Assembly: GCA_945952105.1 (NCBI GenBank)
Contig: CAMFGZ010000029.1
Coordinates: 1 to 59,288, forward strand
Length of the DNA stretch: 59,288 bases
Origin: an uncultured Rhodospirillaceae bacterium
GTDB lineage: Bacteria; Pseudomonadota; Alphaproteobacteria; Reyranellales; Reyranellaceae
Direction of reading: 5' to 3'
Shown here: piece by piece, positions 25,235 through 34,257 of the stretch
Position numbering within the stretch: position 1 is the stretch's first letter
Layout: the number at the start of each line of letters is the position of its first letter
Program-made: the position numbers and the translations under genes
The notes under the pieces: generated by a model
What the model saw: the letters and a program-made list of their open reading frames with translations, nothing else
Told to the model about the DNA's origin: nothing
The model's database searches: none

Positions 25235-26980
25235 TCATTCCTTGTGATGCACGGCTGCCCGGCCATAGACCGGCGTCGGCAGGCCTTCCATGCGCGCCTT
25301 GAGCTGCAGCGACAGGAAGATCGAGTAGAGCCTGGACTGCATCAGGTTGCCGCCATGGAACCACAGATTCTCCTGCGCCGTCGGCTTCCACATGTTGCGC
25401 AGCTCGCCCTCCCAGGGGCCGGGATCCTTGGCGGTGCCGGAGCCCAGGCCCCAGCACTTACCCACCTTGTCGGCGACCTCGGGCGAGATCAGCTCGGCCG
25501 CCCACTGGTTCATCGAGCCGTAGCCGGTGGCATAGACGACGAGGTCGGCCTTCAGCTCGCTGCCGTCGTCCAGCACGACCGAGTCCTCGGTCATGCGTTC
25601 GATCTCGACGCCGGACCTGAGCTTGATGCTGCCATCGGCGATCAACTCGGACGCGCCGACCTCGATGTAGTAGCCGGAGCCGCGGCGCAGGTACATCGGG
25701 CCGATACCCGTATTGTCCTCGCCGAAGGTGAGCTTGAAGCCCGCCTTCTCCAGTCGCGCATAGAAGTCCGCATCCTCGCGCCGGATCTGCTCCATCACCG
25801 GCTGCATCACCTTGGGCAAGGCTCCGTAGGGCATCGACGCCGTGGTGAGGTCGGCGATTTCGGTGGTGATGCCGGAAGCCACCGCCTCTTCCGAATAAAG
25901 CGGGCGGTTGCGCGCCAGCGTCTCGGCCCGCACGACCAGTGTCGGCGAGCGCTGCAGCAAGGTCACGTCGGCGCCGTGCTCCCACAGGTCGGCGGCGATG
26001 TCGTGCGCGGAATTGTTCGAGCCGACGATGACGCATTTCTTGCCGGCCCAGCCCTCTCCGCCGGGATGCTGGCTGGAATGATGCTGCTTGCCCTCGAAGC
26101 GATCGGCGCCGGGGAACTTCGGAATCTCGGGGAAGCCCGACATGCCGGTCGCGATCACGAGCTGCTTCGGTCTGAGCGTGATCTTCTTGCCGTCGCGTTC
26201 GACGACGACCGTCCACTCGCCCTTCTTCTCGTCGAACGACGAGCTCTTGCACGTGGTGGAGGACCAGTAATCGAGCTCCATGATCTTGGTGTAGGACTCG
26301 AGCCAGTCACCCATCTTGTCCTTGGGCGTGTAGATCGGCCAGTGATCGGGGAACGGCAGGTACGGCAGATGGTCGTACCAGACCGGATCGTGCAGGCAGA
26401 GCGACTTGTAGCGGTTGCGCCAGGCATCGCCCGGCCGCGCATTGCGATCGACGATCAGGGTCGGGATGCCGAGCCGCTTCAGGCGCGCACCGAGGCCGAT
26501 GCCGCCCTGCCCGCCGCCGATGACCAGCACATAGGGCTGACGCTCGAAGCCCAGCTCTTTCGCGTCGGCGCGACGACGGTCGGTCCAGGTCACGCGATCC
26601 CTGAAGGCGCCGTGCTGCGTGCCGTGCTCGCGCGACGGTCCCTTCTTCTCCTCGAAACCCTTCAGCTCCATCAGCGCCGTGAAAAAAGTCCAGGCCTTGC
26701 CGTCCTTCAGGCGGAGATGCCCTTTGCCGCGGCCCTGCGCCGTTTCGAAAGTGAACCAGCCGGGTCGCCCTGCGAGTTGGAAGGAGTCGGGTTTCACATC
26801 GTCGAGGCGCGCCTCGAGCATGTCAGCAATCGCAGAGCGGCTCTCGAGCGTCACGATGTTCCAGGTGAAAGCGACGAGATCGCGCCAGTAGCATTCGTCG
26901 GCGAACAGCGCCGTTGCAGCATCGATGTCGGAACGCTTCAACGCGGACGCAAAGCCGGCAAGCCACTCGGTGTCGTTCAT
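25235..26980 (-). CDS. NAD(P)/FAD-dependent monooxygenase with NTF2-like N-terminus
   Basis: A 581-residue flavoprotein. Residues 1-140 resemble a SnoaL/NTF2-like domain (WLAGFASALKRSDIDAATAL, FADECYWRDLVAFTW). A class B flavin monooxygenase follows: FAD site VLVIGGGQGGIGLGARL (about 151), RYKSLCLHDPVWYDHLPYLP, ATGMSGFPEIPKFPG, NADP site VIVGSNNSAHDIAADLW, and late ATGYGSM. The FxGxxxHxxxW Baeyer-Villiger fingerprint reads FEGKQHHSSQH, so simple N- or C-hydroxylation is as likely. It diverges from an amidohydrolase with 70 bases between and is followed by the CHRD lipoprotein. Confidence 0.9.
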   Translation of the reverse strand: MNDTEWLAGFASALKRSDIDAATALFADECYWRDLVAFTWNIVTLESRSAIADMLEARLDDVKPDSFQLAGRPGWFTFETAQGRGKGHLRLKDGKAWTFFTALMELKGFEEKKGPSREHGTQHGAFRDRVTWTDRRRADAKELGFERQPYVLVIGGGQGGIGLGARLKRLGIPTLIVDRNARPGDAWRNRYKSLCLHDPVWYDHLPYLPFPDHWPIYTPKDKMGDWLESYTKIMELDYWSSTTCKSSSFDEKKGEWTVVVERDGKKITLRPKQLVIATGMSGFPEIPKFPGADRFEGKQHHSSQHPGGEGWAGKKCVIVGSNNSAHDIAADLWEHGADVTLLQRSPTLVVRAETLARNRPLYSEEAVASGITTEIADLTTASMPYGALPKVMQPVMEQIRREDADFYARLEKAGFKLTFGEDNTGIGPMYLRRGSGYYIEVGASELIADGSIKLRSGVEIERMTEDSVVLDDGSELKADLVVYATGYGSMNQWAAELISPEVADKVGKCWGLGSGTAKDPGPWEGELRNMWKPTAQENLWFHGGNLMQSRLYSIFLSLQLKARMEGLPTPVYGRAAVHHKE

Positions 26981-27050
26981 TCTCTTCCCATTGCGACGGT
27001 CGGACAGGCGGCGCACTCTAGAAGAACAAACGCCTCGGAGGAAACGAGCG

Positions 27051-28190
27051 ATGAAATACGACGTGATTTCTGCCGATGGGCATGTCGACCTGATCTGGCT
27101 GCCGCCGGATCTCTTCACCAGCAACGCACCGGCCGGCATGAAAGAGCGCATGCCCCATGTCGTCGACGGTCCCAAGGGTCCCGAATGGACGAGCCTCAAG
27201 GGCGCGAAGTTCGGTCTCGTGAACGGCATGGGTTCGGCCGGACGCGAGTATGTGCCGGGCATCATCCATCGTTCCGACCGCATGGCCTCGACCGGCCTCT
27301 ACGAGGACGGCAGGAAGGGCATTCGCCGCCTGACCGAAGTCGATCATCGCCTGAAGGACCAGGATCGGGACGGCGTGCAGGCCGAGGTGCTGTACGGCGT
27401 GCTGGGATCGAGCGGCCGGCTGAACGATCCGGAGGCCGCGATCGTGATGCTGCGCATCTACAACGACTGGCTCCACGATTTCTGCAAGCAGGCGCCTGAC
27501 AGGCTGGTCGGCCTGGCCAACATCCCGAACTACGACATGGAAGAGTCGATTGCCGAGGCGACGCGCTGCGCCAAGCGCGGCGTCAAGGGCCTCGACATCG
27601 CCAACCGCCCGGACATGACGCCGCTCTGGGATCCGTTCTGGGAGCCGCTGTGGAAGTTTGGCCACGAGACCGGCATCCCGCTGCACTTCCACACGATCGG
27701 TGGCCGCTCGCCCGACGTCACGAAGTACACGCCCGAGGTTCAGCGCCGGATCTTCGCCACGCACATCACCGGTTTCCAGATGCACATGAGCACCATGCTG
27801 ATGGGGCTGATGTTCTCCGGCGCGCCGGCGCGCTACCCGAACCTCAAGATCGTGATCGGCGAGGCGGGCCTCGGCTGGATCCCCTACGTGCTGCAGCACA
27901 TGGACCTCGAATGGGAGGACCAGTTCCAGGACCTCGACCTCAAGATGAAGCCCTCGGAATACTGGCACCGACAGTTCTATGCGACCTACCAGACCGATCC
28001 GGTCGGCATCGAGCTGCTGCGCCATCTCGGCGAGGACAACGTCATGTGGGGTTCCGACTATCCGCATCCCGACGGCATCTGGCCCGACAGCCAGGAGTTC
28101 ATCGCCAAGGAACTGACACAGGTTTCACCCGAGACCAAGCGCAAGATCACGCGCGACAATGCGATGAAGCTCTACGGGCTGGCCGCCTAG
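27051..28190 (+). CDS. Amidohydrolase family protein (ACMSD/OMPDC-like)
   Basis: A 379-residue metal-dependent TIM-barrel enzyme of the amidohydrolase_2 family, relatives of which decarboxylate aromatic or vinylogous acids. The N-terminal metal motif is ISADGHVDLIWLPPD, the central His is in GIPLHFHTIGG, and the final Asp is in MWGSDYPHPDGIWPDS. The start ATG at 27051 has CGGAGGAAACGAGCG before it; open frame further upstream is antisense to the monooxygenase. Four bases separate it from the Ldh_2 gene. Whether it is a hydrolase or decarboxylase is unresolved. Confidence 0.9.
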   Translation: MKYDVISADGHVDLIWLPPDLFTSNAPAGMKERMPHVVDGPKGPEWTSLKGAKFGLVNGMGSAGREYVPGIIHRSDRMASTGLYEDGRKGIRRLTEVDHRLKDQDRDGVQAEVLYGVLGSSGRLNDPEAAIVMLRIYNDWLHDFCKQAPDRLVGLANIPNYDMEESIAEATRCAKRGVKGLDIANRPDMTPLWDPFWEPLWKFGHETGIPLHFHTIGGRSPDVTKYTPEVQRRIFATHITGFQMHMSTMLMGLMFSGAPARYPNLKIVIGEAGLGWIPYVLQHMDLEWEDQFQDLDLKMKPSEYWHRQFYATYQTDPVGIELLRHLGEDNVMWGSDYPHPDGIWPDSQEFIAKELTQVSPETKRKITRDNAMKLYGLAA

Positions 28191-28194
28191 GCGC

Positions 28195-29241
28195 ATGGCC
28201 GCCGAGCGCCTGTCACCGGAGCGGCTGGTCGATTTCGCCACCGAGGTCTACGCCTCGGCGGGAATGCCGGAAGCCGACGCCCGCATCGTCGCGGACACGC
28301 TGGTGCGGGCCGATCTCTGGGGACACCAGTCGCATGGCGTACTGCGGCTGCCCTGGTATCTCGCCCGCCTCAATGCCGGCGTCTGCACGCCGGTCGCCCA
28401 GCCGACCTTCGCGGTCGACGCCAAGGCCGTCGCGGTGATCGACGGTGGCGACGCGATGGGCCAGGTGCTGAACGTCTTCGCCATGCGCGAGGCCGTGAAG
28501 CGCGCACGGGACTTCGGCATCGCCGCGGTCGCGCTGCGCAACTCCAACCACTTCGGCACCGCGCTGTACTACACGCTGATCGCCGCACGCGAGGGCTGCG
28601 TCGCATTCCTGTCGACCAATGCCAGCCCGGCGATGGCGCCGTGGGGCGGCCGCAGGAAGACGGTCGGCACCAACCCGTGGTCCTGGGCCGCGCCGGCCGG
28701 CCGCTTTGCGCCGATGGTGCTCGACATCGCCAATACCGGCGTGGCGCGCGGCAAGATCTATCTGGCGAAGCAACGCGGCGAGACGATCCCCGAAGGCTGG
28801 GCGATCGATTCCGACGGTGCGCCGACCATCGATGCAGCGGCGGCGATCGACGGCATCATCCTGCCGATGGCCGGCCACAAGGGTTACGCCATCGCCGCGA
28901 CCATGGACATGTTGTCGGGCGTGCTCACCGGCAGCGCCTTCGGTACCGGCGTCGCCGGCCCCTACCAGACCGATCGCAGGAGCGGCGCTGGTCAGCTCAT
29001 GATCGTGCTCGACATCAAGGCCTTCCAGCCGCTGGCTGACTTCAACTCGCGCATGGAGCAGATGATCGGCGAGTTGAAAGCCGTGCCGCTCGCGAAAGGC
29101 CACGCGGAAGTCTTCTATCCCGGCGAGATCGAGGCGCGTAACGAGGCGGCCAATCGCCGGGACGGGCTGTCGCTGCCGGCGGACACGATCGCCGATCTCG
29201 AAAAGGTCGCGCGCGAGACCGGATTGAAGGCGCCGTTCTGA
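28195..29241 (+). CDS. Ldh family (malate/L-lactate/ureidoglycolate-type) dehydrogenase
   Basis: A 348-residue NAD(P)-dependent 2-hydroxyacid dehydrogenase of the Ldh_2 fold. Family marks are ADLWGHQSHGVLRLPWYLAR near residue 40, ALRNSNHFGTALYYT, GGRRKTVGTNPWSWAAP and IILPMAGHKGYAIAATMDML. Relatives oxidise malate, sulfolactate, ureidoglycolate or 2,3-diketogulonate. It lies between the ACMSD-like amidohydrolase and an EamA transporter with four- and five-base gaps, so the three are one operon with the aminotransferase after them. Confidence 0.91.
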   Translation: MAAERLSPERLVDFATEVYASAGMPEADARIVADTLVRADLWGHQSHGVLRLPWYLARLNAGVCTPVAQPTFAVDAKAVAVIDGGDAMGQVLNVFAMREAVKRARDFGIAAVALRNSNHFGTALYYTLIAAREGCVAFLSTNASPAMAPWGGRRKTVGTNPWSWAAPAGRFAPMVLDIANTGVARGKIYLAKQRGETIPEGWAIDSDGAPTIDAAAAIDGIILPMAGHKGYAIAATMDMLSGVLTGSAFGTGVAGPYQTDRRSGAGQLMIVLDIKAFQPLADFNSRMEQMIGELKAVPLAKGHAEVFYPGEIEARNEAANRRDGLSLPADTIADLEKVARETGLKAPF

Positions 29242-29246
29242 GAGAC

Positions 29247-30086
29247 ATGAGCCCGACGCTGCGGCTGCCGTTCCTGATCGTCTTCGCGATGCTGGCCTTT
29301 GCCGGCAACTCGCTGCTCTGCCGCATCGCCTTGCGCGACACCTCGATCGACGCCGCGAGCTTCACGTCGATTCGTCTCGCCTCGGGCGCGCTGGTGCTGT
29401 GGATCCTGCTGCGCTCGCGCGGCAAGCAGCCGCTGGCGGCGGGAAGCTGGTCGATGGCGGCCATGCTGTTCGCCTACGCCGTCTGCTTCTCCTTCGCCTA
29501 TCGCGACCTCACCGCCGCGACCGGCGCGTTGCTGCTGTTCGGCGCCGTGCAGCTCACCATGACCGGCTACGGCCTGCTGAAGGGCGAGCGGCTGGGCGGG
29601 TTGCGGCTCGTCGGCGTCCTTGTGGCCATCGCCGGCCTCGTCTGGTTGCTGCTGCCCGGCCTCTCGGCGCCGCCGGCTTTCGCGGCGGGCCTCATGCTGG
29701 CGTCCGGCATCGCCTGGGGCGCCTACTCCCTGCTGGGCCGCGGCGCCGGCGACCCGACCGCGGCGACGGGCGGCAATTTCATCCGCGCCGTGCCTTTCGC
29801 GGCCGTCCTCAGTCTGGCTGCAGCGACGCAAGCCCATCCCGACCAGACGGGCCTGATCTACGCCGTGGCCTCGGGCGCCATCACCTCCGGCCTGGGCTAT
29901 GTCCTGTGGTACGCCGCCCTGCCGTCGCTCTCGGCCACGTCGGCCGCCACAATACAGCTTTGCGTTCCGGCCATTGCCGCGCTGGGCGGCGCGGTGCTAC
30001 TCGCCGAGCCTATCACCGCACGGCTGCTGTTCGCCTCCGCGGCCATCCTGGGCGGCATCGCGCTCACCATCCGAAAGAAGAGCTGA
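29247..30086 (+). CDS. EamA/DMT-family transporter
   Basis: A 279-residue inner-membrane protein with about ten transmembrane helices in two EamA repeats. IALRDTSIDAASFTSIRLAS marks the first repeat, and SATSAATIQLCVPAIAALGG with GAVLLAEPITARLL the second. DMT members export amino acids, metabolites or toxic by-products. It is five bases after the Ldh_2 gene and 14 bases before the aminotransferase, so export or uptake of a pathway intermediate is likely. Confidence 0.9.
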   Translation: MSPTLRLPFLIVFAMLAFAGNSLLCRIALRDTSIDAASFTSIRLASGALVLWILLRSRGKQPLAAGSWSMAAMLFAYAVCFSFAYRDLTAATGALLLFGAVQLTMTGYGLLKGERLGGLRLVGVLVAIAGLVWLLLPGLSAPPAFAAGLMLASGIAWGAYSLLGRGAGDPTAATGGNFIRAVPFAAVLSLAAATQAHPDQTGLIYAVASGAITSGLGYVLWYAALPSLSATSAATIQLCVPAIAALGGAVLLAEPITARLLFASAAILGGIALTIRKKS

Positions 30087-30100
30087 GAGTAAGGGGAAAC

Positions 30101-31303
30101 ATGTTCGAGGTTGCCGATCGTCTGAAGAACGTGAAGATCTCGGCCTCGGCCGCGATGACCCGCAAGGTGCGCGAGTTGCGCGCCCAGGGCGTCAAGATCG
30201 TCGGCCTGTCCTCGGGCGAGCCCGACTTCCCCACCCCGTCGCACGCCATCGAGGCCGCGCACCAGGCGGCACTGGCCGGCGAGACCAAGTATCCGCCGCA
30301 GGACGGCATCAAGCCGCTCAAGGAAGCGATCCAGCGGAAATTCAAGCGCGACAACAATCTCGACTATGCGCTGGACGAGATCATGGTCTCCAACGGCAGC
30401 AAGCAGATCATGTACGACGTGCTGATGGCGAGCGTGAACCCGGGTGACGAGGTGATCATCCCCGCGCCGGGCTGGATCTCCTATGCCGACCAGGCCGTGA
30501 TCGCCGGCGCCAGGCCCGTGCCCGTGTCGTGCCCGGAGAACAACCAGTTCAAGCTTCGCGCTGCCGACCTCGACGCCGTGATCACGGCGAAGACCAAGTG
30601 GGTGGTGATGAACTTCCCCAACAACCCGACGGGTGCGGTCTGCTCGCCGGCCGAGATGCGCCAGATCTGCGACGTGCTGCTGAAGCACAAGCACGTCATG
30701 GTGATGGCCGACGACGTCTATGAGCATCTGGTCTACGGCGACGCGAAGTTCAGCACCGTGGCCGAGGTCGAGCCGGCGCTGAAGGACCGCACGCTCACGG
30801 TCAACGGCGCATCGAAGGCCTACGCGATGACCGGCTGGCGGGTCGGCTTTGCCGGCGGCCCGCGCCCGATGATCGCGGCCATGACCAACATGCAGGGACA
30901 GATCGGCTCGGGCATCTCGACGATCAGCCAGGCCGCCGCCGTCGCCGCGCTGAACGGTCCGCAGGAACTCCTGAAGGAGCGCGCGGCCGACTACCAGAAG
31001 CGCCGCGACGAGGTCGTTGGCATGCTGCGCGCCGCGAAGGGGATCACCTGCCACATGCCCGAAGGCGCGTTCTACGTGTTCCCCAACATCGCGGGCTGCC
31101 TCGGAAAGACCACCAAGGGCGGCGCCAGGATCGCCAACGACACCGACTTCGTCACCGCGCTCCTGGAAGAGAAGCACGTCGCCACCGTACAGGGCGCGGC
31201 CTATGGCATGAGCCCCTACTTCCGCATCTCCTACGCCACCGACATGGCGAGCCTCCGCGAAGGCTGCACGCGCATCCAGGAGTTCTGCGCGGAGCTGCGC
31301 TGA
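30101..31303 (+). CDS. Class I/II aminotransferase (aspartate aminotransferase-like)
   Basis: A 400-residue PLP enzyme of the aspartate aminotransferase Ib type. VGLSSGEPDFPTPSHAIEAA and TKYPPQDGIKPLKEAI open the fold, NFPNNPTGAVCSPAEM contains the PLP-anchoring Asn, the Schiff-base Lys is in TVNGASKAYAMTGWRVGFAG, and the carboxylate-binding Arg is in SPYFRISYATDMASLREG. The ATG at 30101 follows AAGGGG. It closes the plus-strand operon of amidohydrolase, dehydrogenase and transporter. Substrate specificity cannot be told from sequence; an aspartate/2-oxoacid or aromatic role is possible. Confidence 0.93.
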   Translation: MFEVADRLKNVKISASAAMTRKVRELRAQGVKIVGLSSGEPDFPTPSHAIEAAHQAALAGETKYPPQDGIKPLKEAIQRKFKRDNNLDYALDEIMVSNGSKQIMYDVLMASVNPGDEVIIPAPGWISYADQAVIAGARPVPVSCPENNQFKLRAADLDAVITAKTKWVVMNFPNNPTGAVCSPAEMRQICDVLLKHKHVMVMADDVYEHLVYGDAKFSTVAEVEPALKDRTLTVNGASKAYAMTGWRVGFAGGPRPMIAAMTNMQGQIGSGISTISQAAAVAALNGPQELLKERAADYQKRRDEVVGMLRAAKGITCHMPEGAFYVFPNIAGCLGKTTKGGARIANDTDFVTALLEEKHVATVQGAAYGMSPYFRISYATDMASLREGCTRIQEFCAELR

Positions 31304-31463
31304 CGCGACGTCCTTCGTCCCCCGTCAAACGTAGGGCTATCGCTTGTGTCTCAAAAAGGCGGTGGTGGTCGGCGTTCGCGCGAAAGCGAAAGGTCCCTCG
31401 CTTACCTTACATGCGATGGCCAGACTGTAGGACGGGAGAAGAAGGCAAGAGCGGCGTGCGTTC
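31304..31463. other. Intergenic gap with a partial repeat core
   Basis: The 160 bases lie between the ends of two converging genes. The only recognisable item is GAAAGGTCCCTCGCT at 31388-31402, the core of the dispersed palindromic repeat seen elsewhere in the window, without its second arm. No gene is evident. Confidence 0.4.
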
Positions 31464-32441
31464 CTACTCCGCCTTGATGCCGGCGGCCTTGATCACCTTC
31501 GCCCATTTCTCGGTGGCGTCGGCGAGGATCGCTCCGAATTCCGCCGGCGTGCCACCCAGCACCGTGCCACCCAGCTCGACGATCCGGTTCCTGATCCTGG
31601 GATCGGCGAGGCCGGCGTTGAGTTCCTTGTTCAGCAGCTCGATGATTCCCGCCGGTGTCCCCTTGGGCACCCCGATACCGGCAAAGCCGCTGGCCTCATA
31701 GCCCGGCACGAAGTCGGCGACTGGCGGAACATCGGGCAGCACGTCCAGGCGGGCCTTGGTCGTGACCGCGAGCGCACGCAGCTTCCCCGCCTTGACCTGC
31801 TGTATCGACTCCGACAGCGGCGCGAAGACGACCTGCACATGGCCGCTGATCAGGTCGGCGACCGCCGGCGCACCGCCCTTGTACGGGACGTGGACCAGGT
31901 TCACGCCGGTCATCATCTTGAAGAGTTCGCAGGCGATATTCTGCGGCGTGCCCTGGCCGGCCGACCCGTAGTTGATCTTGCCCGGATTGGCCTTGGCGTA
32001 GGCGATGAGCTCGGGAAGCGTGGTCACGGGAACGGACGGGTTCACCACGACGAGATAGGCCAGGCGCGCGGCGCAGATGACCGGGGCGATGTCGCGCATG
32101 AAGTCGAAGCCGAGATTGGAATAGAGCGCCGCATTGATCGCATGCGGCGTCACCACCTGCAGCAGCGTGTAGCCATCGGGAGCGGCCTTGGCCACGGTCT
32201 CGGTGCCGATGTTGCCGCTGGCGCCCGGCTTGTTCTCGACAATGAACTGCTGGCCCAGACGCTCAGTCAGCCATTCCGCCGCCAGACGTGCCTGGATGTC
32301 GGTCGCACCGCCGGCGGGAAAGCCGACGACGATGCGGGCGGTTCTCGATGGATAGGCTTGGGCAAGGGCTATGCGGGAAGCCGTGGGCAGCGCAGCAGAT
32401 CCCACAGCCAGATGCACGAACGTGCGGCGGCGAATCGTCAT
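31464..32441 (-). CDS. Bug-type tripartite tricarboxylate transporter binding protein
   Basis: A 325-residue periplasmic binding protein, the second of this family here. The signal begins with a twin-arginine-like RRRTFVHLAVG and ends SRIALAQ. Core marks are ARIVVGFPAGGATDIQARLA, VENKPGASGNIGTETVAKA, INYGSAGQGTPQNIACELFK and VPYKGGAPAVADLISGHVQ. It is on the opposite strand to the aminotransferase operon and has no TctA or TctB neighbour. The ligand is presumably a carboxylate. Confidence 0.93.
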   Translation of the reverse strand: MTIRRRTFVHLAVGSAALPTASRIALAQAYPSRTARIVVGFPAGGATDIQARLAAEWLTERLGQQFIVENKPGASGNIGTETVAKAAPDGYTLLQVVTPHAINAALYSNLGFDFMRDIAPVICAARLAYLVVVNPSVPVTTLPELIAYAKANPGKINYGSAGQGTPQNIACELFKMMTGVNLVHVPYKGGAPAVADLISGHVQVVFAPLSESIQQVKAGKLRALAVTTKARLDVLPDVPPVADFVPGYEASGFAGIGVPKGTPAGIIELLNKELNAGLADPRIRNRIVELGGTVLGGTPAEFGAILADATEKWAKVIKAAGIKAE

Positions 32442-32560
32442 GGTGCTTCCTCCGCAGGCTGCGCCTTCTCGTGGATTTCAATCCATCCGGGCCAGCTGCG
32501 CGATCAGGCTACACCCGGCCTGTCGCCGGGTGGAAGCGGCGAATGCTTTTTCGCCTCGCC

Positions 32561-33013
32561 CTAAAGGGCGTTGATTTCCTTTACCTTGGCCGTGAGACCG
32601 AGCTTGCGGTTGCAGAGGGGCCAGTGCCAGGTCTCGCCCTGGTCGAACATCACCCACTCGGTGAGGGCAGCGGCCTTCTCATAGTCCTGCGCCGCCGCGA
32701 TCGCTTCCTGCGTCGTCAGCACCGTACCGTCCCGCCGCTGCTGGAAGGTGATGTAGGTGCGTGCCGTGTACTGGAAGCGTCCATGGTAGGCGCCGCGCCC
32801 GCCGGTGATGCGATTAGAATGCGGCCCCCAGCTGCCGCTCTCGCAAATCGCGAGTGACTGCACGACCTCGTCCTTGCGCGCCTTCACGAAGATCTCATGT
32901 TCCGTCGGGCCCTGCGGCACTGCCGCCGACTCGGCCGGCTTCCTGGCGCACCCCGTCGCCGCGAAGAGCGCGGCGATCACGAGCGGAGCGATGGCGGTTC
33001 GATGAATGTTCAC
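32561..33013 (-). CDS. Transglycosylase-like lipoprotein (Rpf/lysozyme-fold candidate)
   Basis: A 150-residue predicted lipoprotein. From GTG at 33013 the N-terminus is NIHRTAIAPLVIAALFAATG followed by Cys, a good lipobox; the frame is open to 33112, but that would bury the signal. The body has AICESGSWGPHSNRITGGRG then AYHGRFQYTARTYITFQQ, a pattern recalling the Glu and Gly/Gln residues of small transglycosylase-like or resuscitation-factor domains. EYEKAAALTEWVMF-like helices follow. Catalysis on peptidoglycan is an inference. The 236 bases upstream to the next gene hold no evident gene. Confidence 0.6.
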   Translation of the reverse strand: MNIHRTAIAPLVIAALFAATGCARKPAESAAVPQGPTEHEIFVKARKDEVVQSLAICESGSWGPHSNRITGGRGAYHGRFQYTARTYITFQQRRDGTVLTTQEAIAAAQDYEKAAALTEWVMFDQGETWHWPLCNRKLGLTAKVKEINAL

Positions 33014-33249
33014 GACCCGCCATTGATCACATGATTTTATCCCCAGGGTAAACCCCGGCCGCGATAGGCTTCGGAGGAAGACGCAGCGATGCCACGAGCG
33101 CGAACGTGCCATGAACCGACCCCGGTAAAACGCCGCCTACGCTGACTTAAAGCCCTCCCCGCCTCCAAAGACACCGGACGCGCTCACGCTTGCGGGGCGG
33201 CGCCGCCGCCGCCGCATTCGTGTACCATTTGTAACGACGCAGGCAGCTT

Positions 33250-34164
33250 TCAGGCTGCGTCGGCCGGATGGGTCTTGATCCAGTGCCGCGCGATCTCCTC
33301 ACGCGTCGCCACCCAGACCCTGGGTTTCGACGCCACGTAGTCGAGGAAGCGCGCCAGCGTTGCCGCCCGGCTCGGCCGGCCGGCGAGGCGGCAGTGCAAA
33401 CCGACCGACATCATCTTCGGCGAGCGCGCGCCCTCGGCATAGAGGACGTCGAAACTGTCCTTCATCGCCTGCAGCCAGCCGTCGCCGGCCGAGAAGCCGG
33501 GCGCGACGCTGAACTTCATGTCGTTCACTTCCAGCGTGTAGGGGATGATCAGATGCGGCGCGCCGCCCACCTTCACCCAGTAGGGAAGGTCGTCGCTGTA
33601 GGAGTCGCTCGAATAGAGGAACCCGCCGTGCTTCACGACGGCTTCGAGCGTGTGCAGGCCGAAGCGTCCGGTGTACCAGCCGACCGGCGCGCGGCCCGCG
33701 GCATGCTTGATCGCCTTCACCGCCTTCTTCATGTGGTCGAGCTCCTGCTCGAGTGTGAAGTCCTTGTAGTTGATCCAGCGCCAGCCGTGGCTCGCGACCT
33801 CGTGGCCGGCCTCGGCCATCGCCTTGCCGGCGGCGGGATTGAGTTCCAGCGCGCGGCCGACCGCCCAGGAGGTGAAGCGCATGTTGCGCTCCTGGAAGAG
33901 CCGCAGGATCCGCCAGAAGCCGGCGCGGCTGCCATACTCGTACATCGATTCGGTCGACAGATCGCGAGCCCCCGCGAAAGGCGTGCCGCCGGGCGTCTCC
34001 GTCAGGAAGACCTCCGAAGCGGCGTCCCCGTTCAGGACCGTATTCTCCCCACCCTCCTCGTAATTCAGCACGAAGCTCACCGCGATGCGGGCGTCGCCCG
34101 GCCACTGCGCGTCCGGCGGATTGGGGCCGTAGCCGATCAGGTTGCGGTCGAGATGATTGTGCAT
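33250..34164 (-). CDS. puuE: PuuE-type polysaccharide deacetylase / allantoinase-like protein
   Basis: A 304-residue protein of the NodB-fold family that includes the metal-independent allantoinase PuuE. IAVSFVLNYEEGGENTVLNG, YEYGSRAGFWRILRLFQERN, AEAGHEVASHGWRWINYKDF and PVGWYTGRFGLHTLEAVVKH are family hallmarks. Length agrees with PuuE. Allantoinase opens the allantoin ring to allantoate. It diverges over 93 bases from a carbamoylase-type hydrolase that could act on the product, supporting a ureide pathway, though specificity is not proven. Confidence 0.85.
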   Translation of the reverse strand: MHNHLDRNLIGYGPNPPDAQWPGDARIAVSFVLNYEEGGENTVLNGDAASEVFLTETPGGTPFAGARDLSTESMYEYGSRAGFWRILRLFQERNMRFTSWAVGRALELNPAAGKAMAEAGHEVASHGWRWINYKDFTLEQELDHMKKAVKAIKHAAGRAPVGWYTGRFGLHTLEAVVKHGGFLYSSDSYSDDLPYWVKVGGAPHLIIPYTLEVNDMKFSVAPGFSAGDGWLQAMKDSFDVLYAEGARSPKMMSVGLHCRLAGRPSRAATLARFLDYVASKPRVWVATREEIARHWIKTHPADAA

Positions 34165-34257
34165 GCGGTCCCCGGAAACACGGACACCCGACAGGCGGGC
34201 GATTGAAGCCCGACTATGGCGCGGCTATAGCTCGCGCGACAAGCTTGTGGAGGCGAG

